Shown in pieces: positions 25,254 to 32,849 of a stretch of 64,000 bases of DNA (position 1 is its first letter; each line of letters opens with the position of its first letter). Source of the stretch: Heliopora coerulea (lineage: Eukaryota; Cnidaria; Anthozoa; Scleralcyonacea; Helioporidae); NCBI GenBank assembly GCA_030142905.1, contig JASJOG010000589.1, forward strand, positions 1-64,000, read 5' to 3'. The position numbers and the translations under genes were made by a program. The notes under the pieces were generated by a model that searched no databases, had not been told where the DNA came from, and saw only the letters and a list, made by a program, of their open reading frames with translations.

Positions 25254-25757
25254 TTAAACAATAAAACTAAGTTCAGGTTTAAGTAATGAAATGATTTGTT
25301 TTTCCATACATTCTTTTTCGATCCTACTCTCACCCTTACACTGATAAATGGGCATAAATTTAACTTTACCTTGGCTGCATTCCGCTAGATGTTTACTTAC
25401 TTGTAGATGCCTGTATTGTTCATATATGATCTGTTCTTTGTGTAAAGTTATTCTATTCCGGAGAATTTGTGTTTGACCATCGTATGAGTTTTTACACTTG
25501 GGACAAAATATTATATAAACGACATCCTTACTTGTACATGTAACAGAAGATTTTATCGTCCACGTTTTGCCACTTCTCAGTTTTATGGAGTCTTCCGTTA
25601 TAATTAGATCACGTGTCCAGCATCGTGGTTCGTTGCATCTTGAAACTGATGGTTTGGGCTTACTGCTAGAAAATTCAGTTTTTGTTAATAAACGTTTCAA
25701 ATTTTGTGGTTGTCGTCGGCTTAATATAATTTTCGTATCGTCTAGTAAGTTTTTCAT
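25254..25757 (-). pseudogene. PLE 2 GIY-YIG endonuclease domain
   Basis: A 167-codon minus-strand frame. It has CNEPRCWTRD (Cys-rich linker), then KDVVYIIFCPKCKNSYDGQT and ILRNR with a following H and acidic residues, ending KQIISLLKPELSFIV. The V-Y-I-I / Y-x-G pattern, the Arg and the later Glu fit the single-strand-nicking GIY-YIG domain at the C terminus of Penelope proteins. The usual YIG is YDG here. It is separated from the RT by about 360 bp of broken frame, so the element is not expressed as one protein. The closely related PLE 3 copy is at 28,540-28,883. Confidence 0.75.
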
Positions 25758-26122
25758 CTCATGTGAATTTAAAGGAATTTTAAACAGTCCTTTACCATGC
25801 TAACTACGTGTTGGTTACTCGGATTATGCGTAATGAGCAAAGGAGGGGTTTTGTTGAGTTCCGGTTTTTGCTTAGTTGATCTCAGCTCCGTGACTGTTAT
25901 TCATTTTGCTTATTAAATTCCTTTTTTAATGATTCCTTTTGGATAATTTTGCTTTTGTAAAAATACTACGAGTTCTTCCTACCGTTTTTCTTTGATATTT
26001 TCCTTTTTCACAATTCCACATATAAGTGTTGCTAGAGTGTTCTCTTTTGCTGTGTTCTGTTTTTTTGCGTTCAGGTGACATGAAAAAAATTCCAAAAATT
26101 GATGGCTGTTCGTTTCCTTGTA

Positions 26123-27235
26123 TTAAACGTCCGTATAATCGTGTGTATTTTCGTTACAGATTAGTATCTCTAAGAGCGGTAATTTATTCGAGTTTGTTTC
26201 CATTGTAAACTTCATTTTTTCATTTACACAATTTAACACGTTGAAAAAATCTTGCAGCTCTGTTTTTGATTTCTGCCAGAACATAAAACAATCGCCTAAA
26301 AACCTTTTAAATTCACTTATAAATTTTTCCCGTTCTATTCTGCAATATTTTTCTTCATATTTTTGGTAAAGTTGTTGTTCCAGGAATCCCATAACGAGCG
26401 TCGCATTAGTTGGGTCTATTTTAGTTGCCGTGGCAGTTCCCTATATCTGCTTCTAGTTTTTGTTGTCGAATTTCAATTTATTTTCCTTCAGTACAATTGA
26501 GATTGCATTGAGTATAAAATCTTTTGACAAGAGTCGTTCCAATGTTGTCGAGAAATTGTTCAGCCAGTAATCAGTAGCTTGTAATCCCAGGTCATGTGGA
26601 ATACTCGTACACAGGCTAATCACGTCGAAGGAGACCAGAATTGTGTTTTCATCCACTTCTTCAAGTATGTGATTTAAAAAGTCAAAATTATCTCGAATGT
26701 AACTTGGCACGTGCTGGCAAAGTCGTTTTAGAATTAAATCAAGAAAGTTCCTCAGTCTGTGGGTGGGAGATGAGGATTGTGCCACAATTGGTCTGATTGT
26801 GACGTCCGATGGTGGTTGTAGTCTTTACCTTTTCGGAATTTTGTTCTTTAATTGGGGCTTTTGATGACCAGTGATTTATGTATTTTGGCAAACCATAAAA
26901 GTTTGAAGTTTTATTCGTAAAATTCTGAATATAATCTATTTCCCGGTTGGTTAGTTCATGTTCGTGTTCCTTTGTTAGTCCCTTAATTTTTTTCATTATT
27001 GTATAGTCTTCGTTACATGTTAATTCATTATATGTTTTCTATGTCTTCAAGTAATTCCAAAGCTTTATCTAAATAGAAGTTTTCGTCCATGATCAATGTT
27101 GTTCCTCCTTTGTCCACTGTCTTTATTATGATAGAATCATCGTTCATTAGTTGATTTAGCGCAGCGTTTTCAGCGCGAGAAATATTGTTTTTTTCTATTT
27201 AAGGGAGGTGTCGATTCTGGTTTTTTTTTCGATAA
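26123..27235 (-). pseudogene. PLE 2 reverse transcriptase
   Basis: Read on the minus strand in order: IIIKTVDKGGTTLIMD (about 27,090-27,140), SNFYGLPKYINHW (about 26,860-26,920), LVSFDVISLCTSIPHDLGL with motif A Asp (about 26,590-26,650), ATKIDPTNATLVMGF (about 26,380-26,425) and RFLGDCFMFW at the motif C position (about 26,270-26,300). The expected double Asp of motif C is Gly-Asp, so one catalytic residue is lost. Frameshifts divide the domain into at least four pieces. Confidence 0.82.
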
Positions 27236-27252
27236 AGCATCTAGTACTACCG

Positions 27253-27913
27253 TTAGATATTCGTTGTTTGACTTTGGCGAGACAAAGTTTGATTTGATTT
27301 TAACCATCGAATAATATCTGGTATCGATTGATGATTATTAAAATCTTCAAGAAGCTGTAATTTCCTCTGAAATTCTTGTAGGTCTGCTTTGAGTTCCTTT
27401 TTGTTTTGTTTTGGCGTTGGCGTAAATTTAAGTCCTCGTTTTAGCAGTTTTATTTCAACGTTCGTAAGTTCTCTTCTTGAGATATTAATTATGTTTGGTT
27501 TAAAATATAATTTTGACATCGGTTATTTCCCGGCTTGATTCTTGGTGGTTCGCGTTGTGTTTTAGTATTTGAGCTGATTTCAATACCTCCGCGTTTGTCG
27601 CTCGTCGGGCAGATTGTATAAGTCGGCGCAAATCTTGACGTTGGTTTGGTTGGTATTTCCGTTTATGCTTAGGTGCTGGATCTTTTACCATAAGTCTGTA
27701 AGGGAAGCGTTGTTTCGGTTCCTGCATTACTTGCCGATGGTGATGCTTTTGCCGTCTCTGAGTTGATATATGGCTCTCTTTGAAGGATGTACGATTGGTT
27801 GCAGCTGCTGTTGTGTGTGGTATTGGTTGATTATCGCATGTCGAAAGACGATTGAGTTGCAGTTTGATGTTTGAGAAACGTGCGAGCTTGGATATGTTAA
27901 GGTACAAGAGCAA
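27253..27913 (-). pseudogene. PLE 2 N-terminal region
   Basis: Two overlapping frames. 27,913-27,500 encodes a basic, Gln/Arg-rich leader; 27,519-27,253 encodes the conserved ELTNVEIKLLKRGLKFTPTP block followed by ELKADLQEFQRKLQL, which precedes the RT in Penelope proteins. A frame change near 27,510 separates them. No start codon can be assigned with confidence because the 5-prime end runs into the tRNA-headed repeat. Confidence 0.7.
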
Positions 27914-27947
27914 TCTTCAAGCTCGATACTCGGAAAATGATTTCTGA

Positions 27948-28019
27948 CCCCCAGACGGGGATTGAACCCGCAACCTTCTGATAACCGGTTAGACGCTCTA
28001 ACCACTGAGCTACTGAGAC
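27948..28019 (-). pseudogene. tRNA-like head A (SINE-type, minus strand)
   Basis: Minus strand gives a near-cloverleaf: acceptor GTCTCAG / CTGGGGG (six of seven pairs, two G-U), D arm GCTC-AGTGGTTA-GAGC, anticodon arm TCTAA-CCGGTTA-TCAGA (one mismatch), T arm GCGGG-TTCAATC-CCCGT. A box TAGCTCAGTGG and B box GGTTCAATCCC are intact, so a pol III promoter is plausible. Position 33 is C instead of the invariant T and there is an anticodon-stem mismatch, so this is a tRNA-derived repeat head rather than a working tRNA. The nominal anticodon would be GGT (Thr). Confidence 0.6.
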
Positions 28020-28095
28020 TCAGATAGTGAGCTAAGGTGCAAATTCGATATATATGTGCGACCTAAGCGGAAACCACTATATATTAATAATGATT

Positions 28096-28170
28096 GATTC
28101 TCGGTAGCTCATTGGTTAGAACGTCTAACCGGTCATCAGAAGGTTGCTTGTTCGATCGCCGTCTGGGGCT
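28096..28170 (+). pseudogene. tRNA-like head B
   Basis: Plus-strand relative of head A: GATTCTCGGTAGCTCATTGG (D-arm change), anticodon loop CCGGTCA, and T arm GCTTG-TTCGATC-GCCGT with weakened pairing. It is followed by the same tail (CTCAGAAATCATTTTCTGAG, itself a hairpin). More decayed than heads A and C. Confidence 0.55.
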
Positions 28171-28337
28171 CAGAAATCATTTTCTGAGTATGGAGCTTGA
28201 AGATCGTTCATCTACCTTAACATATCCAAGCTCTCACATTTCTCCAACATCAAACTGCTTCAATCATTATTAATATATAGTGGCTTCCGCTTAGGTCGCA
28301 CATATATATCGAACTTGCACCTTAGCTCACCATCTGA

Positions 28338-28410
28338 GTCTCGGTAGCTCAGTGGTTAGAGCGTCTAACCTGTCATCAGAAGGTTGAGGGTTGGATCCCC
28401 GTCTGGGGCT
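28338..28410 (+). pseudogene. tRNA-like head C
   Basis: Plus strand: acceptor GTCTCGG / CTGGGGC pairs along all seven positions with wobbles, the D arm is perfect, and the anticodon loop is CCTGTCA (nominal TGT, Thr, again with C33). The T arm is GAGGG-TTGGATC-CCCGT, less well matched. It starts 242 bp after head B, so B and C are tandem copies of a 242-bp unit. Confidence 0.55.
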
Positions 28411-28447
28411 CAGAAATCATTTTCTGAGTATCGAGCTTGAAGATCGG

Positions 28448-29090
28448 TTATGTCGTTGCTGCTTCGCTGTCTATCTCGCCTTCCTTTTGATTAACTCCAT
28501 GCTGTCGAATTCTTCTGTGTATTTGTCTAACTACTGTTGCGGGAAATGTGATCTAATTACAACTGGAGACTCCATAAAACTGAGAAGCAGCAAAACGTAG
28601 ACAATAAAATCTTCTATGACATGAAAAAGTAAAGATGTCGTTTATATAATATTTTGTCCCAAGTGTAAAAACTCATATGTTGATCAAACACAAAGAACAG
28701 ATTACACATGAACAATACAGGCATCTACAAGTAAGTAAACATCTAGCGGAATGCAGCCAAGGTAAAGGTAAAGTTAAAGTTATGCCCATTTATCAGTATA
28801 AGGGTGAGAGTAAGATCGAAATAGAATGTGTGGAAAAACAAATCATTTCATTACTTAAACGTGAACTTAGTTTTAGTGTTTAAGATAACTTGATCGATGA
28901 TACAATAGGAAAAATATTTTTGTAAACAAGTACAACATTTATGTAAATAGCAGCACAATAGTGATCACGTTAATAAGCAGATATAAGTAGGGTAAACACT
29001 CGCAAATTTAGTAGCACCTGAAGAGCTTTATAACGAAAAGGCTAGTGCAATAAATCATATCCAAATAGAGTGGATATGTCTATTTCTCTT
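28448..29090 (+). mobile_element. Penelope-like element 3, 3-prime fragment (plus strand)
   Basis: A truncated relative of PLE 2 in the opposite orientation. A broken GIY-YIG coding segment is followed by the same 3-prime sequence (GATAACTTGATCGATGA..AGATATAAGTAGGGTAAACAC) and a hammerhead-like core CCTGAAGAGCTTTATAACGA near 29,017-29,036 with weak stems. The left edge begins where the tRNA-headed palindrome ends. Confidence 0.75.
28540..28883 (+). pseudogene. PLE 3 GIY-YIG fragment
   Basis: Plus-strand sequence parallels the PLE 2 nuclease domain (TGDSIKLRSSKT upstream; HKEQITHEQYRHLQVSKHLAE, then KQIISLLKRELSFSV downstream). A deletion of about 25 bp relative to PLE 2 removes the segment after YVDQTQ that carries the conserved Arg, and frameshifts are present. 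It cannot be functional. Confidence 0.7.
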
Positions 29091-29151
29091 TTCTTGTTGA
29101 CCAATGCTATTTTATTTACAATCAAATACTTGTGTTTCTAGTGCAAAAAAT

Positions 29152-29153
<2 letters not shown>

Positions 29154-29193
<40 letters not shown>
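29154..29193. repeat. (TA)n microsatellite
   Basis: An uninterrupted TA dinucleotide run immediately beside the 3-prime end of the next Penelope-like fragment. Confidence 0.9.
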
Positions 29194-29196
<3 letters not shown>

Positions 29197-29199
29197 ATT

Positions 29200-29700
29200 T
29201 ATTTTACAGTAAAATGCTGTCGCTACTCAGAGTTTCACGCGGTACGCGATCATCAGAAAACGGACGGATTCGGTTCAACTATTCTTATTTAAATAGGTTG
29301 TGACGTAAATTAATAAGGTTATTCGTTACATGGTGACACCTTCAGAAAAGTTCGGTTCGTCTGTTTAATAAGTTATTGTTTTCCTTTCGTCAATAAAAGC
29401 TTTTCTTCAAGGCACAAATTGCATCGCTTTAATCCCGTCTTATGTGCCCGCGACTTGTTTGACGATCGACCGGCTAATGTTGAACTTCCGGTTGTTTTCC
29501 TTTAGTTTTCAGATATGCTTGGACAGTTCAGATTCATTTGCATATTTTCTGTGTTAGAAAGATTTCAGGTTGTTTCTGTATCTTTGTTTGAATTAATTAA
29601 CTGTTACTCCAATGTAACTCTGTTTCTCTTTGTTGTCGGTCGCCATCACATCAGCTCGGTAGACTACGCTTTTCATCAAGCACTTTCCAGCCTATATATA
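29200..29700 (-). mobile_element. Penelope-like element 3b, C-terminal fragment with hammerhead
   Basis: Minus strand: remnants of a GIY-YIG C-terminal region (KLKENNRKFNISRSIVKQ near 29,480-29,535 and RCNLCLEEKLLL near 29,405-29,445) in shifting frames, followed by a terminal segment with a hammerhead at 29,217-29,257. The same order and closely related peptides (KCRLCLEEKLLIL) occur in PLE 5 at 31,930-32,000, so both belong to one family. RT sequence is absent. Confidence 0.7.
29217..29257 (-). ncRNA. Hammerhead ribozyme (type I fold), PLE 3b end
   Basis: Minus strand: stem I strand CCGUC, core CUGAUGA, stem II CGCG-UAC-CGCG (perfect, with a U-U pair next to the core), GAA, stem III ACU-CUG-AGU, then cleavage triplet GUA and stem I partner GACAG. 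Stem I pairs at four of five positions. All core residues of CUGANGA and GAAA are present. The U-U at the base of stem II is atypical and may lower activity. Confidence 0.55.
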
Positions 29701-29785
29701 TATATATATATATATGTATGTACCACAAGTGTGGGACATTTGACTTGCCTATATAATATAGGCTTCTCCATCCTGCTTGTCAGCA

Positions 29786-29825
29786 CTGCACTGATGAGGC
29801 CCAATAGGCGAAACGGTTCCGCCAA
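29786..29825 (+). ncRNA. Hammerhead ribozyme, retrozyme copy 1 (decayed)
   Basis: CUGCA, core CUGAUGA, stem II GCC-CAAUA-GGC, GAAAC, then GGUUCCGCC. Stem III would be ACG..CGC, leaving an A-C mismatch at its base, and the stem I partner of CUGCA is lost (CAAAAG instead of UGCAG). Probably inactive. Confidence 0.55.
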
Positions 29826-30026
29826 AAGTTATATATATATATAGATATCGCTCTATGGCCCCTTGGTCCATATTGAGCGCTCTTCAGGATGAGTCATGCC
29901 GCTAGCAGACTTGCGCACGCTCACTAGTCTCTAGTTAGAGCTCTCTGGCATGGCTTAGATGTACCACATGCGTGGCACATTTGAGTTGCCTATATAATGT
30001 AGGCTTCTCTATCCTGCTTGTCAGCA

Positions 30027-30070
30027 CTGCACTGATGAGGCCCAATAGGCCGAAACGGTTCCTTCTGCAG
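30027..30070 (+). ncRNA. Hammerhead ribozyme, retrozyme copy 2
   Basis: Stem I CUGCA / UGCAG (five pairs), core CUGAUGA, stem II GGCC-CAAUA-GGCC (four pairs), GAAAC, stem III around GGUUCC with UUC as the cleavage triplet. Stem III has one mismatch (C opposite U), so activity may be reduced. The overall arrangement is a type I hammerhead. Confidence 0.65.
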
Positions 30071-30089
30071 TTATATATATATATATATA

Positions 30090-30120
<31 letters not shown>

Positions 30121-30225
30121 TGATAACAAGTATCAATAACAAAGTCATATGGGTGCAGACTGCTCAATACCAAGGTAGAGCGGAATAATCACAACACAAG
30201 ATTTGGTTACTTCATAAGAACTTTT

Positions 30226-30285
30226 ATTCACTACAGAACTGTTTCGTATGACAAGTCCGAAGCTTGCCACACTCGTCAGGTGAAT
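30226..30285 (-). ncRNA. Hammerhead ribozyme (type I), PLE 4 terminal repeat
   Basis: All helices form by hand folding of the minus strand. Stem I is AUUCAC / GUGAAU (six pairs). The core is CUGACGA (N7 is variable in hammerheads). Stem II is GUGUGGCAAG / CUUGUCAUAC (ten pairs including G-U). GAA follows, then stem III ACAG-UU-CUGU and cleavage after GUA. No core deviation is visible. This is the best ribozyme in the window and is predicted to self-cleave in the RNA of the element. Confidence 0.85.
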
Positions 30286-30409
30286 GTTGTGTTTGGCGTG
30301 TAAACTTGAGATCTGTGGTTAGTTTGTGACGTCAAGATGTTGGTGTGTATTACATGGTTCGTATTACATGGTTCGTATTACATGTAGGGACAGTGACAAT
30401 TATCTGTTG

Positions 30410-31552
30410 CAAAGAAAAAGTTTCTTGCGGTGCCTGCAAGTAGATATAAGTTCATTCCTTTTGTTGAGGGAACTCAGTTCCGGATGGCAGATGATAAGAA
30501 ATTTTTCGTGGATGCATAAGTTACAGCGTTTAGTCCTGTTTGAATAGGGATGACATTTCTTCATAATTTTCCATTTTATTGAATAGTGCGCGTTCGATTC
30601 CTTCAGCGACTAAACTTGTTTGCTAAGCTCTGTGGCGTTTTTGGATTTTTCATTTCGAAATGAGCTGGTGCGGTTCCGATGTCGTGTTTTAAACGTTCCT
30701 TCTGTTAAGCCGACGTAGGACTCTTTAGTGTTGTTTTCCTCATTCGTTACGGTGGCCTGGTAAACAATCCCTTTGATTTGACATTTCCCTTTTAGTGGGC
30801 AATTATTTCTTATGCGGCAGTTGCATTCGTTTTCCGGGGGCGTGTGATCAGCCGTTTCTTTGGTTTTGTTTAGTATTGATTTGTTGTGTAAGGAAATGAT
30901 GTCGGCTACATTGGGCATGCAGCTATAACTAAGCTTTAGTGTGTTTCTATTGCAAATTTTGTGTAAAGGATGGCCTTTTGGGAAGCACTCGTCGAAAGCT
31001 TTCAGAAACTTACGGCCGATGTTGATTGCGACATTGGCACTGTATGGCGGATTAAACCAAATGACGTTTCTTTTCCTTGATCGTTTTTCTTGAGTAGGCT
31101 GGGGGTCGAAATGAAGCTGGTAGTCGTATCCACTTTTTAGGAGAGCTTCTTGATACGGTTGTCGTGTGGAATCAAAAGTTTGTTGGCAGAAAGATATGTT
31201 CGAAAGTCGGCGGTTGATGGACTCGGGGATTTGGTGAAGTATTGGAGGCGGATAGTTGCTGTCTCTGTGGACGTAAAGAGGAACGCTGTTAGGCTTTGTG
31301 TACGGTTTGTATGCTCCGGATCTTAAGTCAAATGAAACATTGAGAAAGTTCACACTTTTGTTGTTCGCATCTATAGTAAGTTTTAGCTTGTGGTCGTTGA
31401 ATGTTTTACATATTACTTTCTTCATGTTTTCAATTTCTTTGTGAGTTGCACTGAATGCGTACAGGCCGTCATCTCTGTATAATACGACATTCCTTTCAAT
31501 ATTAGTAGGTAATTGGGACAGAAGGTAGGAGCCGATATTAAAAGGAATGCCG
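30410..31552 (-). pseudogene. PLE 4 RT C-terminus plus GIY-YIG nuclease
   Basis: An open minus-strand frame runs from about 31,551 to a stop at 30,610 (about 313 codons). It contains VVLYRDDGLYAF (RT motif C, intact double Asp), VNFLNVSFDL, KRNVIWFNPPYSANV, KLSYSCMPN, the Cys cluster CNCRIRNNCPLKGKC and the nuclease start GIVYQATV...SYVGLTEGTFKTR. After the stop, coding resemblance continues in another frame to about 30,410 (CNLCIHEKFL). It is one frameshift from a complete C-terminal domain but lacks all RT motifs before C. Role in the family: RNA-templated DNA synthesis primed at a nick made by the nuclease. Confidence 0.85.
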
Positions 31553-31648
31553 GATTATCAGTGGCTCATCAGAGAAGGTCAGAAGGAACATGGATCAGTA
31601 AGTGAACAGAGTGCTCAAAATGCAACTTGAGCGGTGGGTATAGGTAAA

Positions 31649-31671
31649 TATATATATATATATATATATAA
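31649..31671. repeat. (TA)n microsatellite
   Basis: A TA run adjoining the 3-prime boundary of PLE 5. Confidence 0.85.
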
Positions 31672-31776
31672 ACCAAAGGTGACGACCATAAAGGTTGCAA
31701 TGTTGGTTTGAAAATGAAGAGCGCTCAATACCATACCTGTAGAGCGAATAAAGAAGTAAAATAGACAAAATTTTTG

Positions 31777-31828
31777 CTGTCGCTACTCTGAGTTTCACGC
31801 GCTCAGGCGATCATCAGGAAACTGACAG
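31777..31828 (-). ncRNA. Hammerhead ribozyme (type I), PLE 5 end
   Basis: Minus strand: stem I CUGUC / GACAG (five pairs, with an internal loop towards the core), core CUGAUGA, a stem II candidate (CGC-CUGA-GCG), GAA, stem III ACU-CAG-AGU, cleavage triplet GUA. Stem II is followed by extra bases CGU before GAA, so it is distorted. Same family as 29,217-29,257. Confidence 0.6.
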
Positions 31829-31934
31829 ATTATTTAATTTTTCACACATTTATAATACTTGCAAGTTCACAGATGGTGTTGTGTTACATGTCGGCATGCA
31901 CTGAAAAGCTCTGATCGTTTGTTTAGGATGTTCT

Positions 31935-32510
31935 TTTTACGTCCCTTCAAGATTAATAGCTTTTCCTCTAAGCATAAGCGGCATTTTCTAAATCTTGGTT
32001 AACATGATGGGAGCTTTTTGATGATTTCCCACTTGATCGTGTATTTTCGTTTGTTGTCCTTGAGTTGCCATATGTGTTTGGAGAGTTCAGTTTCGTTGTG
32101 GTATTTTTTGTTGTTCCGAGATTTACTGTGGTTTCGGTATCTAGTTTTGAAGTCGTTGGCTGTGACACCTATGTATGTTCATGTCTCGTTGTTGTCAGTT
32201 GTAGTAACTTCGGCCTAGTAAATCACTTTCGTTTTTAGGCAATTGCCTTGGATTGGGCATTGGTCAGGTTGTCTACAGTTGCAGTTACGTGTGTTGTTTC
32301 CGTTTGTTGATTTTGTTCGGTTGTCATTTCTTTTGAGTATTGTTTTGTTGTGTCTAGTGATAAAGGATTTCATGTTTTCGTTGCAGCTATAACTTACACG
32401 TATAGTGTGTCTGTTAAAGAGCTTGGAAAGTTTGTTGTTAGGCGGGACGTGTTTCAAGCTGTTTGGTCTTTTTATCATTCTTTTTTGCTATCTTTTTTTT
32501 GATTCTTCCC
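31935..32510 (-). pseudogene. PLE 5 linker and GIY-YIG nuclease fragment
   Basis: The frame 32,478-32,215 encodes KLSKLFNRHTIRVSYSCNEN and the Cys cluster NCNCRQPDQCPIQGNC, followed after a stop by ETWTYIGVTANDFKTRYRNH (YIG motif and the catalytic-region Arg), ELSKHIWQLKDNKRKYTIKW and, past another stop, KCRLCLEEKLL. Residue order matches the PLE 4 C-terminus. At least two in-frame stops make it non-functional. Confidence 0.78.
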
Positions 32511-32639
32511 TTGAGCTCATCCTCCTTTTCAATCTTAAAACTGTATTTAATTTCTGGTTTCTCTTTAATCTCGTCATTATCTCATTTGTTCAATATATTT
32601 GCTCCATATTTTTTTTTTTTGCGTATTGATTAATATATT

Positions 32640-32840
32640 TCTTTTCAACCTTTTCTAATTTGTGTTTATTTCCGCATGGACAATCTATTAACAGTGATAT
32701 TTTTGGGTTTTTATCTTTGTTTTTGTAAACAATACTCTTGATATCTGATTTAGGTTCTTTTAGTCTCATTTGTAGTCTTTATTGTTGAGCCAATATATAT
32801 ACTTTCACTTCGAATTCAATTTTATAGATCTTGCCATTTT
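32640..32840 (-). pseudogene. GIY-YIG-like nuclease domain of the replicon relic
   Basis: After the helicase C-terminus, the minus strand reads GKIYKIEFEVKVYI, matching the G/K-I-Y-K-I start of GIY-YIG domains. The Y-I-G-S-T continuation appears only in a shifted frame beside it (about 32,780-32,797). An Arg-containing helix and a Lys/Glu-rich end with KVEKKYINQYA follow, where the family has its Glu. The frame is broken by a shift at the YIG motif and a stop. Family role: nicking DNA, possibly for integration or replication start. Confidence 0.55.
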
Positions 32841-32849
32841 GATACTCAG

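Larger units (their letters stand above)
25021..27945 (-). mobile_element. Penelope-like element 2 with GIY-YIG (degenerate, minus strand)
   Basis: All parts of a GIY-YIG PLE occur in order on the minus strand: N-terminal region (27,913-27,253), RT (27,240-26,123) and C-terminal GIY-YIG nuclease (25,757-25,254), then a 3-prime terminal segment with a decayed hammerhead-like core (CCTGAAAAGC...GUGAAAAC at about 25,090-25,122). That segment is shared with PLE 3 at 29,010-29,060. Several frameshifts and stops break the polyprotein. The 5-prime end passes into the tRNA-headed repeat. A (TA)n run adjoins the 3-prime end. Confidence 0.85.
27910..28447. repeat. Palindrome built from tRNA-headed repeat units (arms about 187 bp)
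   Basis: The segment 27,910-28,096 is the inverted copy of 28,261-28,447, including the tRNA-like head, the CAGAAATCATTTTC tail and the stretch around ATATATATCGAA..TTGCACCTTAGCTCAC. The 165-bp centre holds head B and the sequence CCTTAACATATCCAAGCTC. The same CCTTAACATATCCAAGCTC follows head A on the minus strand at the edge of PLE 2 (about 27,880-27,905). This suggests a tandem tRNA-headed repeat that was later inverted on one side. Confidence 0.75.
29714..30071 (+). mobile_element. Retrozyme-like repeat, dimeric, 241-bp period
   Basis: Two copies of a segment starting ATGTACCACA and ending just after a hammerhead core lie 241 bp apart (cores at 29,791 and 30,032). The stretch between them completes one monomer and contains TATTGAGCGCTCTTCAGGATG. 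The whole is bounded by (TA)n runs at 29,693-29,715 and 30,072-30,090. Short tandem repeats with one type I hammerhead per monomer match the published description of metazoan retrozymes, non-coding elements that move through circular RNA. No protein-coding frame is present. Confidence 0.7.
30130..31552 (-). mobile_element. Penelope-like element 4, 5-prime truncated (minus strand)
   Basis: From right to left on the minus strand: the RT C-terminal half beginning just before the catalytic YRDD motif, a Cys-rich linker, a GIY-YIG nuclease, then a terminal segment with a near-perfect hammerhead at 30,226-30,285 and GGTATTGAGCAGTCTGCACC near the end. The N-terminal half is missing, as expected for incomplete reverse transcription. 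A (TA)n(TG)n run (30,072-30,121) lies at the 3-prime boundary. Confidence 0.85.
31672..32520 (-). mobile_element. Penelope-like element 5, C-terminal fragment with hammerhead
   Basis: Minus strand: a Cys-rich linker and GIY-YIG domain (32,478-31,935), then a terminal segment with a hammerhead (31,777-31,828) and GGTATTGAGCGCTCTTCATT near 31,710-31,730. Homologous to PLE 3b and more distantly to PLE 4. The RT is missing. Confidence 0.8.

Noticed and set aside
27948..28410. Three functional tRNA-Thr genes
   Set aside because: Cloverleafs are recognisable, but C33 replaces the invariant T, the anticodon stem is mismatched, and flanks show a repeated unit; they are tRNA-derived repeats.
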